DNA of 64,000 bases from Balanoglossus misakiensis (lineage: Eukaryota; Hemichordata): positions 2,666,001 to 2,730,000 of the forward strand of contig CM082583.2 of NCBI GenBank assembly GCA_040954595.2. The letters run 5' to 3'. Under the pieces are notes generated by a model. The model made no database searches and was not told the DNA's origin. It saw nothing but the letters and a program-made list of their open reading frames with translations. Shown piece after piece: positions 58,824 through 64,000 of this stretch. How positions within the stretch are numbered: the stretch's first letter is position 1; each line of letters starts with the position of its first letter. The position numbers were made by a program, and so were the translations under genes.

Positions 58824-61290
58824 ATGGCAAGTAACTCAAGCAACAAAGGACTGGGGTTTGGCTACTGGAACATTCAACATTTATCGAACAAAGTAGATCA
58901 GATTGCTTATTACATTAACTCCGATGCAAGAATAACCGCCGATGTACTGTTTTTAGCGGAAACCTTTCTTACTTCAGCTGTTTTAACTGACACTTGTATG
59001 TGAAAGAAAAGATATAGTTGGTAAGCGACGTGGTGGTTTATTGGCGTATATTCGACTCGATATTATTTACACGAGAAGATATGATTTAGAATCTGACAAT
59101 CTAGAAATAATGTGGTTGGAAATTAACCCCCCCCCCCCAATAGTAGTTCTTTTTTTAACAGCTGGTGTTTACAGACCTCCAAATACTTCTGTTTCTACAC
59201 GGGTATAGAGCTTATTATCTTGGGCGATTTCAATATTGATTTGTTCGCTCCTGATGGTCTAAATCACTATATTTATCAGTCCTTACGTGATATGAACTTA
59301 GATCAAATAATCTCTGAGGCAACAAGGCCAGTTTCAAAAACTTGTATTGACCACATCTATGTCTCAAACAATGAAAACATTGCTAACGTTCAAATTCCTC
59401 AGATTGGTATGTCTGATCACTACCCTATTATAAGCGTTCGCAAAAGGAATTCAAATGTTACGCGTGTCTCATCTCATTTGTCGGTTAAATTTCGCTCACT
59501 GACACATTTTAAGCAAGACTCATTTATTTATGACCTTGCACATGCGCCATGGTCTCTTATTAATCTGACGAGTAATGTAAATGTTGCTACCCGACTTTGG
59601 GTTACTATTTTCAATAAGATTTGCGATATACATGCTCCTTACTGGTAGTATATAATTGAAAAGCGTGTGAAACATAGAAAACAGCCAGCATGGATGAATC
59701 AGTACATTTTGAATGCTATGCATGAGAGAGATTCTCTGTTAAAACAAGCCAAAGGGGACATTACTAAGCTGGGTCCTTATAGACTTGCAAGAAATAAAGT
59801 TGCCCATTTGATCGGCAAAGCTAAAAGGAGTACTTTATCAATGAGCTCAACAGTAATGGTTCTAATTGTAAGGCAGTTTGGAACATTTATAATAATCTCA
59901 CGAAACCCAGAGAACAAAAACATACTCCGATGGAGGTGAATGGCACTCTTATCACTGATTCTACTGTGCTTGCTAATGCTTTTAATAATTATTTCTGTAG
60001 CATTCCTAAAAAACTCAACGTTTCTGTCGATAACAATCTCGACTTTTCTTTCTTGAGAGAGTATCTCGATGAGAAACTTGACGGATCCTCTTTCGTTATT
60101 CCTACTCTCTTTCTGTTGACTTTGTAAAGAAAGCTTTATCTGATTGTAAATCTACAGGCACCGATAATGTTAGCGCAAAACTGCTGCGCATAGGTGCTTC
60201 CATAATTTCTGATTCGTTGACAAAGGTGTTAAATTTAAGTATTAACAGTGCCTGATATTTTCAAATGCGCAAGAGTTGTTCCTATTTACAAAGGATCTGG
60301 CTGCGTTACCGAAATGTCCAATTACAGACCGATTTCAATCTTACCTGCTATTTCCAAAGTTATTGAAAGTCATGAACATTGTAGTTTTTATGAGTTTTTG
60401 TCTAGCAAGGATTTGCTTCACAGAACAAAATCTGGTTTCAGAAGACACCACTACTGTCAAACAGCATTAATAAGAATGTGTGATGAATTATTAGAAAATG
60501 TTGACAATGGTCTAATCTCTGGTATTCTTTTTTTGGATTTGTCAAAAGCTTTTGATCTGGTTGATCATCAAGTCCTTCTTAAAAAGTTATCTTTATATGG
60601 ACTAGAAATTAATGGGTTAAACTGGTTTAAATCGTTTTTATCAAATCGTTCTCAAGTAGTCACTTACATGGGTAAAATTTCGAATGTTCAAAAGGTGACT
60701 GTAGGTGTGCCTCAGGGATCTTTGTTGGGACCACTACTGTTGTATAATTCGCAACTTGATATGTACCCTGACGATCAAACCCTTCTTACCTCGGGAATTT
60801 CTGTTTCGCATGTAAATGATTCCCTTCAAAATGATGTAATGTTGTCAAGTAACTGGATTCGAAGTAATGGAATGATCATAAATGAGGGCAAAACGAAAGC
60901 TATGCTAGTTGGATCTCGTCAAAAAATAAAAGACTTTGACATTTCCGGTGAACAATTGGACATCTCCATAAATGACAAACGAATTTCACGTGTCACCTCT
61001 GAAAAGATACTGGGTTTAATCTTAGAAAATTTTTATTTCATGGGACAAACATATTGATCATTTGTGTCTTACTTTGAGTCGGAGAGTTGGACTACGTAGG
61101 CGCCTCTGTAAATTCATACTTTTACACCTTAGAAAATTTTTAGATTACGGTTTGATTCAATCTGTCATTCACTACTGCTCTATTGTGTGGGGAAATACGA
61201 CTTCTAAAAATATAGATAAGGTTTATAAAATGCAGAAGCGTGCCTTATAGTATATATGATGTTTCCAAGTTTATGGATTTTATTCTCAAA
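58824..61290 (+). mobile_element. CR1-like LINE, ORF2: APE endonuclease and reverse transcriptase (broken)
   Basis: ORF2 probably starts at the ATG at 58824. Endonuclease pieces: GFGYWNIQHLSNKVDQI, LFLAETFL, a disrupted middle with a C run (59130-59139), VYRPP, GDFNIDL (59224-59244) and the catalytic SDHYPI (59419-59436). Reverse transcriptase pieces: YKGSGCVTEMSNYRPISILP, SGFRRHHYCQTALI, FLDLSKAFDLVDH, GVPQGSLLGPLL, then an internal loss and MYPDDQTLL in place of the usual YADD box, LGLILENF and HYCSIVWGN. Stops occur near 59647 and 61057 among others. Similarity fades after about 61290, before the usual ORF2 end, so the 3' end is missing. Confidence 0.86.
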
Positions 61291-62189
61291 TGAAAGAATG
61301 GAAACAAAGTCAATCAGTCATGTATATTCACTCTATAGTTTTGTAATGACGTTATCGTAATACGTATTAAATTGAGTAAAATATCGCCCAGCGTATATGC
61401 TGACTTCACGCCTTTGAATCATTCGTCTGAGTGTATATTTGCATGAAGGCTCGTCTGGTTGTTTACGTAGTGGCCGTTCAGAGAAGTTGTGATCTCACGG
61501 GTTTCGCGAAGGTTTTCTCCAACAATTGCCAAGGGAAGCCTTACTGTCGTATATATAAATGATGCATGGTCTCCAATTCTCGCTACCTTAAATAGTTTTC
61601 ATTTGCGATCGAGACGGCCTGGTCGGCAGCAAAACAGTTATAGTATGAAGGTCTGTGAAACAATCCTAGTGACTGTGCAACACATTTGTTCTTTCACACG
61701 CAAAATGTATGTCTGAGTCAAACAGACTGGGGTTTTTTTTCTGTTTTTGTTGTTGTTGTTCTCTGTAACGTCTTGATACGGGATTTCTTTTCGGGGATTT
61801 TGCACATATGATGTAATAAAACCTATTTCTACGATTCATATCCATGGCTTCAAAACAGACCAGGTATCCATAACACGTTGAAGAGGTCGCCAGTAAATAT
61901 TTTGGTCTTAAATTAATATTTTGTTTAAACCTTCGGTGCTATTTACCATGTTAACAGCAATATACTATTTTGGCAGTGGCATTATTTGTCTTTCGGAATT
62001 GATTTTACGGCCGTTTCACTCGGAACTTGGCCACTCATAAATTTCGTTTCAGTTGTGACATTCAATACAACAGTCACGATAGCAGCAATCTATTTCAGAA
62101 AACGAAATCGTGACCACACGCCCCGTTAAGTGTATAATCGCCAGAATTTTATTGTGTAGTATTTGTTCTTATTTACGAAACGAATATAG
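61291..62189. other. Non-coding stretch
   Basis: No gene or element with ends recognised; T-rich run and (TTG)n near 61733-61762. Confidence 0.6.
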
Positions 62190-62580
62190 ATTAAAGCTGC
62201 AAGCAGCGTTGGCGGGGCACAAGCGGTTCCCATGGTAACCAGCAAATGCCAAGGCTGTATCTGCTGTGGATGCCAAGATATGGGGAAAGTAGGTCAAAGG
62301 TCACCTGAGGTCACCCCAAATTTGGGGAAAACAGTTTGACACTGTACAGGTCCATGTCCACCAAAAACCCAACCTCTAGCTTGTGGTTAGCTTGGAATGA
62401 AATATGTGCATAATTAATGAGGTATTGTGTAAGACTCCATTATGTGCTCAAATTCCCCAAATGCCAGGGCTTTATCTGTTCTGGTACCCATGTCCACAAT
62501 AATCAAACATATACCTGCATTTGTTGGTGTAGTATATTAGACATGTGCATATAATTAAAAAAGCGCTGAAACAATGTGAA
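62190..62580 (+). repeat. Interspersed repeat beginning ATTAAAGCTGCAAGCAGC
   Basis: Starts with a TTAA and a short perfect hairpin GCTGC-AA-GCAGC (62196-62207), followed by GTTGGCGGGGCAC. Inside, two related blocks (AAATGCCAAGGCTGTATCTG at about 62246 and AAATGCCAGGGCTTTATCTG at about 62459) suggest an internal tandem structure. A non-coding transposon derivative seems likely; the right end is not visible. Confidence 0.5.
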
Positions 62581-64000
62581 AATTGGAGTGCAAAGTTTGC
62601 TTCTATACCTATTCAGGCTATTCAAATACCAAATTCAATTGTGCCTGCATGTGTTCATAAACGTTTAAATATGCTTGACATCCATTAGTGGTATGAACTT
62701 TCGCTCGTTCACTCGTACAACTATTTTGGTGTTTTTATTATTAGCTCTTTTGTTGATGATGATGACATTAAGTGACAAATGCGTTAAATATGTATTTGTG
62801 ACAACTTTCTTTCAAGAATAGTTGTTCACTGTTCTACCCAGGTGAATACGAGACTATTTCAGTCATTTTGCAGAAATTTATACTGCTTCCAGCTGTGGTC
62901 TATCTTTACAGGTACTAACAACAATTTCCGTGCCCAATAACAATTGTTTCAGAAGGCTGAATGTTTATGCCTGTACATATATAAATTCACTACAGTGCAT
63001 ACACTGGAGAAATATTTTAAACTCATTTCTGTATTGAAAACCTTTTGGACGGTGCATACATGTATCTGTGTCATGTATATTTTTCTATAACCTTACCTGA
63101 TTCAAATAAATGAAATGAACATCATAAAAGCAGACCTTTTTGGTAGCTTAATCATAAAATAAGGGATGATCATAATAATTGGAATTCAATAAGGTCAGGT
63201 TCATCCAAAATAAGTTTCAGTGCCACATACATAGTGCAAAGTCCATGAACTGCCAATTTGCCCACCCACTGTATATATAGGCTCCTATACCGCTCAGCGC
63301 CACCAACGGAAGAATGGAGAGAAGAGATTTTCATTCACGTTGATCTTATCATTAGATGTTTGCACCAAAATATAATAAATGAGCAATGATAACGATGGGG
63401 AAATTAATTATATGTTGATTGAAACATAACAGTCATCGCAAGTGTAACAACGAACTCGTTTATTTGAACGTCTTGGGCGGAAGTGACGTACAAAAGAAAG
63501 GCAGAATACCAATGTTTGGGGGCGCTATACCAATTACAGCCACACTCTATACTGAACTACTGGTGAGTATTATTTTGTAAAGCCCGTCTTTCGAAAATTA
63601 GTTTTAGATAAGCGATCCCGATGTTTCAAGGCACGAAAGATATATGACACTGTGCGGGAAGATGTTGGGTTATGAGTACTTGATGGCCATCATCGAAGTT
63701 TAATTCGATTGTGTGAAATTATTGACGATTCTTTTCGATCGCTGACACAGCTGCCTAAAAAGTAGGGTTAGGGACTTAGGGTAAAAATAGAATCGCGACC
63801 ACCACATGCGGTCTGCAGGTGAGTTTGTTTTGGTTCTTTCTTGAAACGTGCAGCTTTTTGGATGAAATAATACATTACAGAACCCAGCAAAACTGTAAGT
63901 ATCTGTGCAAATGGTTCGCTATGTAATCGAAGGGAAATCCTTAGCTGCAATGATTGTAGCGGGTGCTGCTAGGTTGACTGATGCTGCGAACACACCAGTC
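62581..64000. other. Gene-free right edge
   Basis: AT-rich; no exon, RNA gene or bounded element recognised. CAGCGCCACCAACGGAAGAA at 63296-63315 weakly recalls the start of repeat family E. Confidence 0.5.

Overview
The window is eukaryotic nuclear DNA from an animal. It is AT-rich and gene-poor, genes are split by multi-kilobase introns with GT/AG junctions, and interspersed repeats are dense. A GnRH/corazonin-family receptor, a TRIM-NHL relic, a glycosyltransferase of a type I associate with marine invertebrates, a long C2H2 array and CR1/L2-type LINEs together suggest an invertebrate deuterostome (hemichordate or amphioxus-like). I cannot fix the species from sequence alone.

Layout. 1-12.7 kb: no convincing gene; one copy of a dispersed repeat (884-1330), a nested palindrome (2597-2737), a long pentanucleotide microsatellite (8992-9153) and a purine-skewed stretch (about 9.4-10.4 kb). 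12.8-27.6 kb: a three-exon class A GPCR on the plus strand (exons 12812-13450, 20431-20635, 27047-27585; 460 aa). Its second intron holds a decayed Ty3/gypsy-like gag-protease with a possible LTR and a copy of another dispersed repeat. 28-37.7 kb: repeats and MITEs, including a 354-bp foldback MITE whose right half is tandemly duplicated, and a frame-disrupted membrane/coiled-coil gene (about 33.8-34.8 kb, minus). 38-39.5 kb: a 16-finger C2H2 protein (minus) with an 11-finger higher-order repeat and an apparent nonsense mutation before its last fingers.

41.4-48.8 kb is a dense cluster of DNA transposons whose ends can be read directly: a 403-bp foldback carrying a minisatellite (6-bp target duplication), a TTAA-bounded MITE, a 1.37-kb hAT-like element (6-bp duplication), a 2.27-kb element with 20-bp inverted ends and a perfect 9-bp duplication, and a 64-bp perfect palindrome with the same ends and its own perfect 9-bp duplication. 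49-53.3 kb: a broken TRIM-NHL gene (minus), a 5'-truncated plus-strand LINE and a decayed minus-strand LINE lying side by side. 55.2-56.5 kb: a GT4-type glycosyltransferase exon (minus) with an acceptor before its ATG and a perfect GTAAGT donor at its end; a foldback MITE sits 18 bp past the donor. 57.1-61.3 kb: a nearly complete but heavily mutated CR1-like LINE with PHD, SGNH-esterase, zinc-knuckle, endonuclease and reverse transcriptase regions. 61.3-64 kb: repeats, no gene seen.

Four genes can be argued to be of host origin and possibly active or recently active: the GPCR, the C2H2 protein, the glycosyltransferase and, with less confidence, the disrupted membrane protein. They do not form a pathway. 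The most unusual material is the mobile-element layer, especially the matched large and 64-bp elements with shared ends and 9-bp duplications.
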